Shown here in pieces: positions 16,483-25,383 of a stretch of DNA of 64,000 bases. A model generated the notes under the pieces. That model did no database searches, was not told where the DNA came from, and worked only from the letters and a program-made list of their open reading frames with translations. Each line of letters opens with the position of its first letter. Positions within the stretch are counted from its first letter, which is position 1. The position numbers were made by a program, and so were the translations under genes. The DNA lies in NCBI RefSeq assembly GCF_036906915.1, contig NZ_JBAKHX010000039.1, forward strand, positions 1-64,000, in the 5' to 3' direction. This DNA comes from Phytohabitans sp036906915 (GTDB lineage: Bacteria > Actinomycetota > Actinomycetes > Mycobacteriales > Micromonosporaceae).

Positions 16483-18153
16483 TTACTCCCCTTCTGGTGC
16501 TGTCACGCTATCGCGCACCGTATCGCGTCGGGGCGAGGTTCCCAGCACTACCGCAACAGTGGTGCCGCTGGGGTCGCGTGGCCTGATCTCTAGCCGGCCC
16601 CGGATACGTTCCGCTCTCTCTGCCATGATCGCAAGACCGTACCTCCCGTCCGGCCGCTGGTCAGCTATGCCCTGACCGTCATCCGACACTTCAATTTGAG
16701 CGTATGGCGGATCGACCGCACACGTGACCCAGAGATTCGCCGCGCCGGCGTGTTTGCGCGCGTTGGTGATCGCCTCCTGAGCGATGCGGAGAAGCTCCGC
16801 CTCCGTGGCGGCCGGGAGGCGGGCCGTCGACTCGTCCAGGGTGTAGTGCACGCGCAGCCCCGCGGAGGCGCCGACCTGCCGCGCGTACTCCGCGATCGCC
16901 GCCGCCAGCCCACCGTGCCGGTCGACCTCGCTGCGCAGCTCGAAAAGGCTAAGTCGCAGCTCAGTGATGACGCGGGTGACCTCGGCGCGCAGCGAGCGCA
17001 GCTCTTCCGAGGTCTCGTCGGCGCCCTCCGGGAGGGTCGCGAGAGCGTTGTCGATGCCGTATCCGACCATGACGAGCTCCTGCGCGACGCCGTCGTGAAT
17101 CTCGCGTGCGAGGCGCTGCCGCTCCTCGTTCGTGGCGAGCGAGCGCACCTCGTCGAAGAGCAGGGCGGCCTCCAGACGCAGGGCCGCGGGGCCCGTCAGG
17201 GCGGTCACGCTGGCGACCACGGAAGACGGGTACGCCCCCGTGACGTCAGCTTCCAGAGTCACTAATCCGACAGTGCGTACACCCGCCACAAGGGGGACCA
17301 CCAGGGCCGAAACGTCGCCCGCCCGGCGGGACCGCGCCTGCGAGCGGTGGGCGGTCTGCGGCTGCTGGCTCGCCCACGCGTCGGCGATCGCCGAGTCGGC
17401 GTCGAGCGTCGTCTCCCAGTCGACCCGGTCCGCTCCGGACTGGGCCAGGACGACCAGCCGCCCGCCCCCGCTCGCGGTGAGCACGGCCGCGCGGTCGGCC
17501 CGGGCCACCGCCCGCAGATCCTCCAAGAGGTGCTCGGCGATGCCGCCCGGGTCGAGGGTGGCGCCGGGAAGCTGCCGTGCCACGCTGCGCAGCTGGGTGA
17601 GCAGGCGGGTTGCCTCGGCGTACGGCTGGGGTTTGGGCTCTCCGCGGGCCTGCATGACGCGCTGTAGGGTGCCGGCGGCGACCGTGCCGACCGCGGCGAG
17701 GATCAGCCACTGCGCCGACACCACCAGGTATCCGACCTCGGTGATCTGGCGCCGGCCGTCGTCGTTGGTGACCAGCCCGCCGAGCGCCAGCGTCGCCGCG
17801 GCCACGGCGAGCAGCGCGCCCCCTTCCCGCGCGCGCCGGTGCAGCGCCGCGACGGTGAGGGGCACCGCGAGGTACGGCAGGATCGCCGAGGCGCCGAGGC
17901 CCGGGTTGAGCGTGTCTTCGAAGCTGGCGGCGGCGGCGATCGCGCTCGCGGCCAGCCCCACGACGATCACCTCGGCGAAGCGGCCGATCGGCGCCAGCCA
18001 CCGGTGCTCGGGAGCGACCACCGCCGGGACGGCGGCCAGCGCGAGCAGTGCGATCCAGCGCAACTGGCCGACGTCTTCGGTGGTGATGAGCGTTAGCACA
18101 GCCACCAGCGCGAGGACGATCAGCCGCGCCGCCAGCGCCAGTGGATGGGTCAC
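16483..18153 (-). CDS. Sensor histidine kinase (HisKA_3 type) with membrane and GAF-like domains
   Basis: Partner kinase of the adjacent NarL-type regulator, 556 residues. The first 170 or so residues carry five to six hydrophobic helices. A GAF-like segment follows. The dimerisation helix has the phosphoacceptor His in REIHDGVAQELVMVGYGI, and the ATPase domain shows AEAELLRIAQEAITNARKHA (N box) and VSDDGQGI (G box). GTG 18153 is chosen because it starts one base after the acyl-CoA ligase stop (TGA, C, GTG). The stimulus is unknown. Confidence 0.9.
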   Translation of the reverse strand: MTHPLALAARLIVLALVAVLTLITTEDVGQLRWIALLALAAVPAVVAPEHRWLAPIGRFAEVIVVGLAASAIAAAASFEDTLNPGLGASAILPYLAVPLTVAALHRRAREGGALLAVAAATLALGGLVTNDDGRRQITEVGYLVVSAQWLILAAVGTVAAGTLQRVMQARGEPKPQPYAEATRLLTQLRSVARQLPGATLDPGGIAEHLLEDLRAVARADRAAVLTASGGGRLVVLAQSGADRVDWETTLDADSAIADAWASQQPQTAHRSQARSRRAGDVSALVVPLVAGVRTVGLVTLEADVTGAYPSSVVASVTALTGPAALRLEAALLFDEVRSLATNEERQRLAREIHDGVAQELVMVGYGIDNALATLPEGADETSEELRSLRAEVTRVITELRLSLFELRSEVDRHGGLAAAIAEYARQVGASAGLRVHYTLDESTARLPAATEAELLRIAQEAITNARKHAGAANLWVTCAVDPPYAQIEVSDDGQGIADQRPDGRYGLAIMAERAERIRGRLEIRPRDPSGTTVAVVLGTSPRRDTVRDSVTAPEGE

Positions 18154-18154
18154 G

Positions 18155-19963
18155 TCAGCCTCCGTAGATCGCGGCGATCTCGTCGGCATACGTCTTGTGG
18201 ACCACGTTGCGTTTGACCTTCAGGGACGGCGTCAGCTCGCCGGTCGCCTCGGTGAAGTCCTGGGGGAGTACCCGGAAGACCTTGATGGCCTCGGCGCCGG
18301 ACACGGCACGGTTGGCCTCGTCGACCGCGCCCTGGACCTCGGCACGCAGGGCCGCGTCCTCGCGCAGTTCGCCCACGGTGGCGGTCTCGGGGTGGCCGTT
18401 GGCCGCCAGCCACTTGGGCCACGCCTCCTCGTCGATGGTGACCAGGGCGGCGATGAACGGCTGCCGGTCACCAACAACCACGCACTGGCTGATCAGCGGG
18501 TGCGCGCGGAGCCGGTCTTCGAGCACGGCGGGAGCGACGTTCTTGCCCCCGGCGGTCACGATGATCTCCTTCTTGCGGCCCGTGATGGTGAGGAAGCCGT
18601 CGCCGTCGAGCTCCCCGATGTCGCCGCTGTGGTACCAGCCGTCGTCCTGGAGCGCCTCCGCGGTCGCGTCCGGGTTGTTCCAGTACCGCTGGAAGACCAG
18701 GTCACCCTTGATCAGGATCTCGCCGTCGTCGGCGATGCGGACGGTCACACCGGGCAGGGGTCGCCCGACGGTGCCGATTCGCGCGGCGTTCTGGAGGTTG
18801 ACCGCCACCGCCGGCGAGGTCTCGGTCAGCCCGTACCCCTCCAGGACCGTGATCCCGATGCCCCGGAAGAAGTGCGCGAGCCGCGCCCCCAGCGGCGCTC
18901 CGCCCGAGATGGCGTCGCGGCACTGCCCGCCGAGGGCGGCGCGCAGCTTGCCGTACACCAGGCGGTCGAAGAGCGCGTGCTGGAGCTTGAGCGCGAGGCC
19001 GGGCCCGCCGCGGGAGTCCACGGCCTCGCTGTACGCGATGGCGACCGCCTCGGCACGGTCGAAGATCGCGCCCTTGCCGTCGGCGTGTGCCCGCTGCTTG
19101 GCGGTGTTGTACACCTTTTCGAAGACCCGGGGCACGGAGAGCACGAAGGTCGGCTGGAACGTCTGGAGCTCGGGCACCAGGTTCTTGATGTCGGCCGTGT
19201 GGCCCATCTTGGCCCGGGCGCAGACCACGCCGATCTGGATCAGCCGGGCGAACGAGTGCGCCAACGGCAGGAACAGCAGCGTCGACGCGCCCTCGCGGAG
19301 GATGTGCGAGAGCCCGGGGAGGGCGTTGGCTACGTCCGCGTACAGGTTGCGGTGGGTCAGCACGCAGCCCTTCGGCCGGCCGGTGGTGCCGCTGGTGTAG
19401 ATGATCGTGGCGGTCGCGCCGGCGCCGGTGGCCCGCCGGCGCGCCTCGACCTCGTCGGCCGCGACGGAGGCGCCGTGCTCGCGGAGCCGGTCGAGGTCGT
19501 CGAGCTCGATCTGCCACACCTCGCGCAGCTCGGTCAGCCCGTCGCGGATGCCGCTAACCAGCAGGGCGTGGGCGCTGGTCTCGACCACGCAGGCCACCGC
19601 GCCCGAGTCGGACAGGATCCACGCCACCTGCTCGGCGCTCGACGTCTCGTAGATCGGTACGGTCACCGCGCCGGCCGCCCAGATGGCGTAGTCGATGAGC
19701 GTCCACTCGTACCGGGTGCGGCTCATCAGACCCACCCGGTCGCCCGGCTGGATGCCGGCGGCGATCAGGCCGCGGGCCAGGGCGATCACCTCGTCGCGGA
19801 ACTGCGCGCAGGTGACGTCGACCCACCCGGTCCTGGCGCGCCGGGCGAACTGGACCGCGTCCGGCGCCTCGGCGGCGTTGTCCCACACGGGGTCGGTGAG
19901 GTTGGCGCTGTCGCCGATCGTGACGACCGGCGGGACGGAGAACTCGCGTATCTTTGTGGGCAC
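18155..19963 (-). CDS. Long-chain fatty acyl-CoA ligase (FadD15-like)
   Basis: AMP-forming ligase of 602 residues that activates fatty acids to acyl-CoA. The P-loop motif TIIYTSGTTGRPKG is near residue 190. Later motifs include GYGLTETSPA and the hinge GWYHSGDIGELDGDGFLTITGRKKE, and a late Lys (LKVKRNVV region) is in place for adenylation. The overall length and YETSSAEQVAWIL segment match the FadD15/AcsA long-chain group. The GTG start has AAGGAG four bases upstream. First gene of a run with the two-component system. Confidence 0.92.
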   Translation of the reverse strand: MPTKIREFSVPPVVTIGDSANLTDPVWDNAAEAPDAVQFARRARTGWVDVTCAQFRDEVIALARGLIAAGIQPGDRVGLMSRTRYEWTLIDYAIWAAGAVTVPIYETSSAEQVAWILSDSGAVACVVETSAHALLVSGIRDGLTELREVWQIELDDLDRLREHGASVAADEVEARRRATGAGATATIIYTSGTTGRPKGCVLTHRNLYADVANALPGLSHILREGASTLLFLPLAHSFARLIQIGVVCARAKMGHTADIKNLVPELQTFQPTFVLSVPRVFEKVYNTAKQRAHADGKGAIFDRAEAVAIAYSEAVDSRGGPGLALKLQHALFDRLVYGKLRAALGGQCRDAISGGAPLGARLAHFFRGIGITVLEGYGLTETSPAVAVNLQNAARIGTVGRPLPGVTVRIADDGEILIKGDLVFQRYWNNPDATAEALQDDGWYHSGDIGELDGDGFLTITGRKKEIIVTAGGKNVAPAVLEDRLRAHPLISQCVVVGDRQPFIAALVTIDEEAWPKWLAANGHPETATVGELREDAALRAEVQGAVDEANRAVSGAEAIKVFRVLPQDFTEATGELTPSLKVKRNVVHKTYADEIAAIYGG

Positions 19964-20045
19964 AGCGCTCCTTACGTTTGTGCTTTGAGCAACCTATCGC
20001 GACCAGATCGCTGGCGGAGCGCCCGGTACGGGTAGCCTGCCCAGC

Positions 20046-20489
20046 ATGGCGGACTCCTCCACCCAGTCGATCGTCATCGCCGCGCCCGCCGAGCGGGTAG
20101 CCGCGGTGATCTCCGACTTCGCGAGCTACCCCGAGTGGACCGAGGCGCTCAAGCGCGTCGAGGTGCTCGAGGAGTACGAAGACGGGTACGCGAGCCAGGT
20201 GCGGTTCACGCTCGACGCCGGGGTACTGGCCGACGAGTACACGCTGGCCTACGAGTACGCCGAAGACATCTCGCGTATCGAGTGGAGCCTCGTCGAGCCC
20301 TCGAAGATGCAGAAGTCGCAGTCCGGGTCGTACGACATCGACGACAACGGCGATGGCACCACGACCGTCACGTACACCCTCTCGGTGGAACTGGCCGTCG
20401 GCATGTTGGGGATGTTCCGTCGCAAGGCCGAGAAGATGATCATGGATACGGCATTGAAGCAGCTCAAGCGGCGGGTAGAGGCCGGTTAG
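20046..20489 (+). CDS. SRPBCC (START-like) lipid/polyketide-binding family protein
   Basis: A 147-residue single-domain SRPBCC fold protein. It opens STQSIVIAAPAERVAAVISD and continues FASYPEWTEALKRVEVLEEY, the usual ligand-pocket strand and helix. It probably binds or processes a hydrophobic ligand; the chemistry is not known. The -10 box TAGCCT at 20033-20038 lies seven bases before the ATG, giving a leaderless message divergent from the acyl-CoA ligase gene. The following small Cys protein, glucokinase and EEP-family genes form a rightward group. Confidence 0.88.
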   Translation: MADSSTQSIVIAAPAERVAAVISDFASYPEWTEALKRVEVLEEYEDGYASQVRFTLDAGVLADEYTLAYEYAEDISRIEWSLVEPSKMQKSQSGSYDIDDNGDGTTTVTYTLSVELAVGMLGMFRRKAEKMIMDTALKQLKRRVEAG

Positions 20490-20499
20490 GGGGTACCCC

Positions 20500-20841
20500 A
20501 TGCGTGTGGACGAGCCGGCGTCGGCCCGCGAGGAGGCCGAGCGGCTGGTAGCGACCGCTCTGGCGGCGCTGTCCTCGGGTCGGTCGTTCTTCGGCGGGCA
20601 GTTCGCCACCGGTGACCCCGAATGCTGCGTCTGCCCGATATGCCGGGTCGTCGCGTCGGTGCGCGACCCGAGCCCCGACTTCGCGGAGCGCCTGGCCACC
20701 GGTGCGGGCGACTTCGCGGCCGGGGTGGCGAGCCTGCTGCGCTCGCTGTCCGAGCCGCCCCCGCCTGCCCCGCCCTCTGACCAGGGTGATTCGCATGATG
20801 ATCCCTGGCGCGCGGCCACCCGTGCCAGCGATGATTCCTGA
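20500..20841 (+). CDS. Small conserved actinobacterial protein with CCxCPxC motif
   Basis: A 113-residue protein with helical ends and a central DPECCVCPICRVVAS. The clustered cysteines suggest a metal site. The C-terminal third is Pro/Ser/Asp-rich and probably disordered. A similar small gene sits between an SRPBCC gene and the ROK glucokinase in Streptomyces-type genomes, as far as I recall (DUF5304-like), which supports this as a real gene. It begins ten bases after the SRPBCC stop. Function unknown. Confidence 0.75.
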   Translation: MRVDEPASAREEAERLVATALAALSSGRSFFGGQFATGDPECCVCPICRVVASVRDPSPDFAERLATGAGDFAAGVASLLRSLSEPPPPAPPSDQGDSHDDPWRAATRASDDS

Positions 20842-20869
20842 CTGCGGGTTCTGAGAGGGGAGTGGCGGC

Positions 20870-21817
20870 GTGACGCTGACCATCGGAGTCGACGTCGGCG
20901 GCACGAAGGTCGCCGCTGGTGTCGTCGACCTGGCCGGCGAGGTGGTGGCGCAGACGCGCCGCGACACGCCGGCCGACGACGTCGCCAAGACCCGCGACGT
21001 GATCGTCGAAGCGGTGGCCGAGCTCGCCGCGGCGCACCAGGTCGAGGCGGTCGGCATCGGTGCCGCCGGCTGGATCGACGCCAGCCGCTCCACGGTGCTC
21101 TTCGCGCCCAACATCGCCTGGCGCGACGAGCCGCTGCGCGACTACGTCAGCGAGGCCGTCGGGCTGCCGGTCATCGTCGAGAACGACGCGAACGCCGCCG
21201 CGTGGGCCGAGTTCCGCTTCGGCGCAGCCCGGCACGCCGACGACTCCATGATCATGTTCACGATCGGCACCGGTGTGGGTGGCGCGATCGTCTTCGGCGG
21301 CGAGCTGGTGCGAGGCGCCCACGGCATCGCCGCCGAGTTGGGACACATGCTGTCGGTGCCCGAGGGTCACCTGTGCGGCTGCGGGCGGCACGGCTGCCTG
21401 GAGCAGTACGCCAGCGGCAACGCGCTCGTGCGCTTCGCCCGGGCGGGCGCGCGGCAGGAGCCGCGGCGCGCCGTCGTGCTGCTCGATCTCGCGGGCGGCG
21501 ACGCGGAGGAGATCAGCGGACCGATGGTCACCGCCGCCGCCAAAGAGGGTGATCCGGTATCCCGGGAAGCGTTCGCCCAGATCGGTCACTGGCTCGGCAT
21601 CGCGCTCGCCGACATGGTGCAGATCCTCGACCCGCAGATCCTCGTCGTGGGTGGCGGCGTCGTTGAGGCCGGCGACCTGTTGCTCGGCCCGACTCGGCAG
21701 TCCTATGTAGACGCCCTTGCGCAGCGCGGCCGGATAGCCGTCGCAGACCTGGCTCCGGCCCAGATGGGTAACGCGGCCGGCGTGGTGGGAGCGGGAGACC
21801 TCGCCCGCCGCCGTTAG
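20870..21817 (+). CDS. glk: ROK-family glucokinase
   Basis: Phosphorylates glucose to glucose 6-phosphate in the cytoplasm, and in streptomycetes also acts in carbon catabolite control. The 315-residue protein has the phosphate-binding GVDVGGTKVAAGVVD, the sugar-binding VENDANAAAWAEFRFGAA, FTIGTGVGGAIVFGG, and the ROK zinc motif CGCGRHGCLEQYASG near 167-181. ATP versus polyphosphate use cannot be read. The GTG start has GAGGGGAG upstream. Its stop TAG forms part of the -10 box of the next gene. Confidence 0.93.
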   Translation: MTLTIGVDVGGTKVAAGVVDLAGEVVAQTRRDTPADDVAKTRDVIVEAVAELAAAHQVEAVGIGAAGWIDASRSTVLFAPNIAWRDEPLRDYVSEAVGLPVIVENDANAAAWAEFRFGAARHADDSMIMFTIGTGVGGAIVFGGELVRGAHGIAAELGHMLSVPEGHLCGCGRHGCLEQYASGNALVRFARAGARQEPRRAVVLLDLAGGDAEEISGPMVTAAAKEGDPVSREAFAQIGHWLGIALADMVQILDPQILVVGGGVVEAGDLLLGPTRQSYVDALAQRGRIAVADLAPAQMGNAAGVVGAGDLARRR

Positions 21818-21827
21818 GGTTTTGACT

Positions 21828-22505
21828 GTGAAGCTGCGGGTGTTGTCGTACAACGTGCACAGCCAGCGTGACGACCAGCAGGCGCTGGCCGGCGTGGTCC
21901 GCGACGTCGCGCCAGACGTGGTCGTGGTGCAGGAGGGGCCGCGCCGCTTCCGCTGGCGCGCCAAGGGCGCCGCGCTCGCTCACTCGTTCGGCATGGTGGT
22001 CGCTGCGGGCGGCCTGCCCTCGCTCGGCAACCTGCTGCTGACGACGCTCCGCGTGCGGGTACACCGGGCGTGGTGCCTGCGGTTTCCGCTGACGCCCGGG
22101 CGGCACCTGCGCGGGGCGGCGTTCGCGGAGTGCTCTGTGGGCCCGGCGCGCTTCGTCCTGGTGGGCTCGCACCTGTCGACCGACGCGGCCGAGCGCCCCG
22201 CTCAGGCGGCGCTGCTGCGCGCCGAACTGTCGAAAGTGGACCTGCCGGTGATCGTCGGCGCCGACCTCAACGAGAACTCCGGCGGGGCGGCCTGGCGCAC
22301 GATCGCCGACGGCCTCACCGACACGGCGGTCGCCGCCGACCAGGCCGACCGGCTCACGTTCTCGTGCGCCAACCCGCGAGACCGCATCGACGCGCTCTTC
22401 GTCGACCCGCGCATCCAGGTGTTGGAGTACGACGTGGTCGACACGCCAGAAACCCGACAGGCCAGCGACCATTTCCCCGTACTGGCCGACCTTCTGCTCC
22501 CATAA
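21828..22505 (+). CDS. Endonuclease/exonuclease/phosphatase (EEP) family hydrolase
   Basis: Metal-dependent phosphoesterase of about 225 residues. Motifs include LRVLSYNVHS at the start, VVVQEGP (metal Glu), GSHLS (catalytic His), VIVGADLNE (Asp/Asn), DRIDALFVD and the terminal SDHFPVLADL (Asp-His pair). It could cleave nucleic acid, phospholipid or inositol phosphate; the sequence does not tell. GTG 21828 is preferred to TTG 21822, because TAGGGT at 21815-21820 is seven bases upstream and the message would be leaderless. Confidence 0.86.
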   Translation: MKLRVLSYNVHSQRDDQQALAGVVRDVAPDVVVVQEGPRRFRWRAKGAALAHSFGMVVAAGGLPSLGNLLLTTLRVRVHRAWCLRFPLTPGRHLRGAAFAECSVGPARFVLVGSHLSTDAAERPAQAALLRAELSKVDLPVIVGADLNENSGGAAWRTIADGLTDTAVAADQADRLTFSCANPRDRIDALFVDPRIQVLEYDVVDTPETRQASDHFPVLADLLLP

Positions 22506-22520
22506 AACCCCCAGGGGGTT
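22506..22520. promoter_or_regulatory. Perfect palindrome AACCCCCAGGGGGTT, CsoR-like operator candidate
   Basis: A 15-bp perfect dyad immediately after the EEP gene stop and 34 bp before the next gene. CsoR/RcnR-type metal repressors of actinobacteria bind C-run/G-run dyads of this look. It could alternatively be a short hairpin terminator, though the one-base loop argues against that. Confidence 0.35.
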
Positions 22521-22554
22521 GTGATGTAGAGATGTTCATCGATCTGATGGAGGT

Positions 22555-23181
22555 ATGTCCGCATCTCCCACCATCCGTACGATCTTTGACCTGTCCCCCG
22601 CCCCCCGACCTCCGCTACGCGCGCTACCGCGCAGCCTCGTCGCGTTCTACCGTGATCCGGCGTCCCAGCTCGCCCTGCTCCTCACCGCCGTGGTCATGTG
22701 CTACGTCGGCGGCGCGGCGATGTTCTGGTTCCACGCCGTCTACCTCGACGAAGGCGGACCGGCAATTAGCTGGGTCGTGCACTGGCTGCTCGACTCGTCG
22801 TTCGCGTTCGTCGCGCTGACCCCTGCGCTCGCGCTGATCCTGCCGTTCTCGGTGTGGGCGGCCAGTGCCCTCGCGCCCGCGTCAGCCCGCCTCATCCCCT
22901 GGTTGTACGCCGCCGTGGCCGGCACCATGTTCGCGCTCGTCACCACGCCGGGCCCGATCGCGCACGACATGATCGTTGGGCGCGGCACCTGGGTCGCCAA
23001 CCGCGTGACCGACATGGTCGGCGACTCGTCCGCCCCCCTGACCCCGGTGGCCGACTACCCACCGCTGGCCGCGATGAGCCAGCAACTGGGCGCGGGCGTC
23101 CCGTTGTACATCGGCCTGATGGCCCTGTCGGTGGTCCTCCTCCGCGCAGTAGTCCTCCGCCCCCTCTCGCCCCCCGCCTAG
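22555..23181 (+). CDS. Polytopic membrane protein of unknown function
   Basis: A 208-residue protein with four to five hydrophobic helices (for example LALLLTAVVMCYVGGAAMFW and WLYAAVAGTMFALVTTPGPI) and an extracytoplasmic loop containing HDMIVGRG. No family is recognised. His/Met/Cys residues in or near membrane segments (MCYVGG, FWFHAV, PIAHDM) together with the C-run/G-run dyad upstream make metal handling possible but unproven. GGAGGT abuts the ATG, an unusually close ribosome-binding site, so the true start could differ. Confidence 0.7.
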   Translation: MSASPTIRTIFDLSPAPRPPLRALPRSLVAFYRDPASQLALLLTAVVMCYVGGAAMFWFHAVYLDEGGPAISWVVHWLLDSSFAFVALTPALALILPFSVWAASALAPASARLIPWLYAAVAGTMFALVTTPGPIAHDMIVGRGTWVANRVTDMVGDSSAPLTPVADYPPLAAMSQQLGAGVPLYIGLMALSVVLLRAVVLRPLSPPA

Positions 23182-23276
23182 CCCCCGCGCCGCCCCCGCC
23201 CCGCGCCGCCCCCGCGCCCGCCCCCGCCCCGCCCCGGCGCCGCCCCTCACGCGCCGGGGAGAACCTCCTCTCCCGT

Positions 23277-23354
23277 CGATCAAGGGCAAACGCACGTGAT
23301 TCGATCTCAAAACCACGTGCATTTGCCCTTGATCGATGCGGATGCCCTTGATCG
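23277..23354. repeat. Dispersed 78-bp palindromic element, copy d (tail right)
   Basis: Hairpin core with arm GATCAAGGGCAAACGCACG, centre GATTCGATCTC, then complementary arm and a right-hand half-site. A C-rich low-complexity tract (about 23182-23276) precedes it on the core side. Confidence 0.85.
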
Positions 23355-23758
23355 CTGCGTCCCCCTTTCTCCGCCGCCCACTGCCGTCGCCCGCTGCCGG
23401 GCCATGTCTGGAGGCCGCGCCGCTTCCGGCGCCGACCCTGGCTCACCCGCCGCGGCGTCGTTCGCTCGCCTGTTGACCCGCGTCGTCCGGCTTGTCGACC
23501 GGCCTTGGGTGGCGGGGCAGGGTCACCGGAGGCTGATGCGACGGCGATCCGGAGGTCGTCCCAAGCGTGCGCGCCACGTGAGCCGCGTCGATCGGCGGCC
23601 TGGGCGCCGCACTTCGAGGGACAGTGCGGCATCAGCGTGCCCCGGAGGGCGCGATTTCGGGGAAGTTGCCCGCCGCCGGCGCGGCTGCCGCCGGCCCGGC
23701 CGCCGGCGAGGCGGCTGCGGCGCGGTGTCGGCCAGCGTCGGACCGAGACCGCGGTCGG
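23355..23758. other. Gene-free segment between inverted element copies d and e
   Basis: About 400 bp with several overlapping open frames on both strands but no recognisable domain, ribosome-binding site or codon bias favouring one frame. It shares a block GAGGGCGCGRTTTCGGGG with the tail side of copy b (around 7082). I see no gene; it may be remnant DNA held between the two elements. Confidence 0.5.
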
Positions 23759-23836
23759 CGATCAAGGGCATCTGCGTCGATCAAGGGCAAATGCACGTGG
23801 TTCGATCTCAAAACCACGTGCATTTGCCCTTGATCG
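23759..23836. repeat. Dispersed 78-bp palindromic element, copy e (tail left)
   Basis: Mirror partner of copy d, with the extra half-site on its left. Its core side continues into a purine-rich G/A tract of about 120 bp leading to the monooxygenase gene. Confidence 0.85.
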
Positions 23837-23994
23837 ACGGGAGAAGGGGCGGAGAGGAAAGGGCGGGAGAACGGTGGGGGGAGGGGCGGAAAAGTGGGAT
23901 GGCCGGGGGGCGAGCGGTATCGGATGGGGTGGGGGGTGGACAAAGGGGGCGCACAGTCGAGAGGATTTCGCAGCCACACAAAAGGAGAATCTCG

Positions 23995-25383
23995 GTGCCC
24001 ACCTCCACCGATCATGACGGCGCTACCCTCTGGCGCGACGGGCGGCCGGTCTACGACCGCGGTGAGACCGTGTGCGTCATAGGCGCCGGGGTCAGCGGCC
24101 TGGTCGCGATCAAGAACCTCAAGGAGCACGGCTTCGGCGTCGACTGCTACGAGCGCGAAACGGGCGTAGGCGGCGCGTGGAACTGGCGGCACGATCGCAG
24201 CCCCGTCTACGCGAGCGCGCACCTGATCTCGTCGAAGCCGTTCACCCAGTACCCGGATTTTCCGATGCCGGACGACTGGCCGGACTATCCGCACCACAGC
24301 CAGGTGCTCGCCTACCTGGAGCGGTACGCGGACCATTTCGACCTGCGCCCGCACGTCTGGTTCGGCACCGAGGTGGTCAAGGTCGAGCCTGCCGACGAGC
24401 AGAAGTGGGATGTGACCACGCGCAGCACGGGCGGGTACGGCGCGGAGCGCACGCACCGGTACGCGGCGGTCGTGGTCGCCAACGGGCACAACTGGTCGCC
24501 GAACATGCCTGAGTACGAGGGGATCGACGGGTTCCGCGGCAAGATCATGCACTCGTCGGCGTACCAGGATCCGGCCCAGTTGCGGGGCAAGCGGGTGCTG
24601 GTCGTCGGTGGTGGTAACACCGGGTGCGACATCGCGGTCGAGGCCGCGCAGCAGGCGGCCCGCTGCTGGCACTCGACCCGCCGCGGATACTGGTACGCGC
24701 CCAAGTACGTGTTGGGGCGCCCCGCCGACCAGGTCAACGACGCGATCCTGGCGCTGCGGCTGCCTCTGCGGGTGCGGCAGTGGCTGTTGCAGTGGACGCT
24801 GCGGCTGGCCGTGGGTGACCTGACCCGGTTCGGCCTGCGCAAGCCCGACCACAAGATCTACGAGACGCACCCGATCGTCAACAGCCAGGTGGTCTACCAC
24901 CTCGGGCACGGCGGGATCAGCCCGGCGCCCGACGTGAAGCGGTTCCGGCAGTACAGTGTCGAGCTCGCCGACGGCACCGAGATCGAGCCGGATCTGGTGG
25001 TGTTGGCTACCGGATACCAGCCGCGGTTCGAGTTCCTGGCGCCGGAGCTGCTCGGCATCGGCGCCGACGGCCGGCCGAAGCTGCACATGCACGCGTTCTC
25101 CCGGCAGCACCCGACGCTGGCCGTGGTGGGCCTGCTGGAGTCCGACTCGGGCCTGCCAACGCTCACGCACTGGCAGAGCGTGGCGGTCGCGCGGTGGTTG
25201 CGGATGCGTGAGGCGGCACCGCAGCGGGCGGGCGAGTTCTGGGCGAGCCGGGTGGCGAAGGCGCCAGAGCGCCGCTTCCTCGGTGCGAACGTCAAGGACA
25301 CGCCGCGGCACTGGTTCGAGATCGCGCACGTGGACTATCTGCGCGCGTTGCAGAAGACCCTGAACGAGATGGCGACCGCATGA
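23995..25383 (+). CDS. Flavin-containing monooxygenase
   Basis: FAD/NADPH monooxygenase of 462 residues that oxygenates soft nucleophiles or ketones, by family. The FAD-binding Rossmann motif is VCVIGAGVSGL and the second (NADPH) motif is VLVVGGGNTGCDIA. Between them the FMO/BVMO fingerprint reads FRGKIMHSSAY. The substrate is unknown. GTG 23995 is chosen because AAAGGAGAA stands seven bases upstream and the codons before it are low complexity. The final TGA overlaps the ATG of the first 56-bp repeat unit, so it is the first gene of the ATGA chain that ends in the alpha/beta hydrolase. Confidence 0.9.
   Translation: MPTSTDHDGATLWRDGRPVYDRGETVCVIGAGVSGLVAIKNLKEHGFGVDCYERETGVGGAWNWRHDRSPVYASAHLISSKPFTQYPDFPMPDDWPDYPHHSQVLAYLERYADHFDLRPHVWFGTEVVKVEPADEQKWDVTTRSTGGYGAERTHRYAAVVVANGHNWSPNMPEYEGIDGFRGKIMHSSAYQDPAQLRGKRVLVVGGGNTGCDIAVEAAQQAARCWHSTRRGYWYAPKYVLGRPADQVNDAILALRLPLRVRQWLLQWTLRLAVGDLTRFGLRKPDHKIYETHPIVNSQVVYHLGHGGISPAPDVKRFRQYSVELADGTEIEPDLVVLATGYQPRFEFLAPELLGIGADGRPKLHMHAFSRQHPTLAVVGLLESDSGLPTLTHWQSVAVARWLRMREAAPQRAGEFWASRVAKAPERRFLGANVKDTPRHWFEIAHVDYLRALQKTLNEMATA

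Noticed and set aside
23296..23994. An N-terminal extension of the flavin monooxygenase reaching back to 23296
   Set aside because: The extension runs through two repeat elements and a purine tract; a strong ribosome-binding site places the start at GTG 23995.
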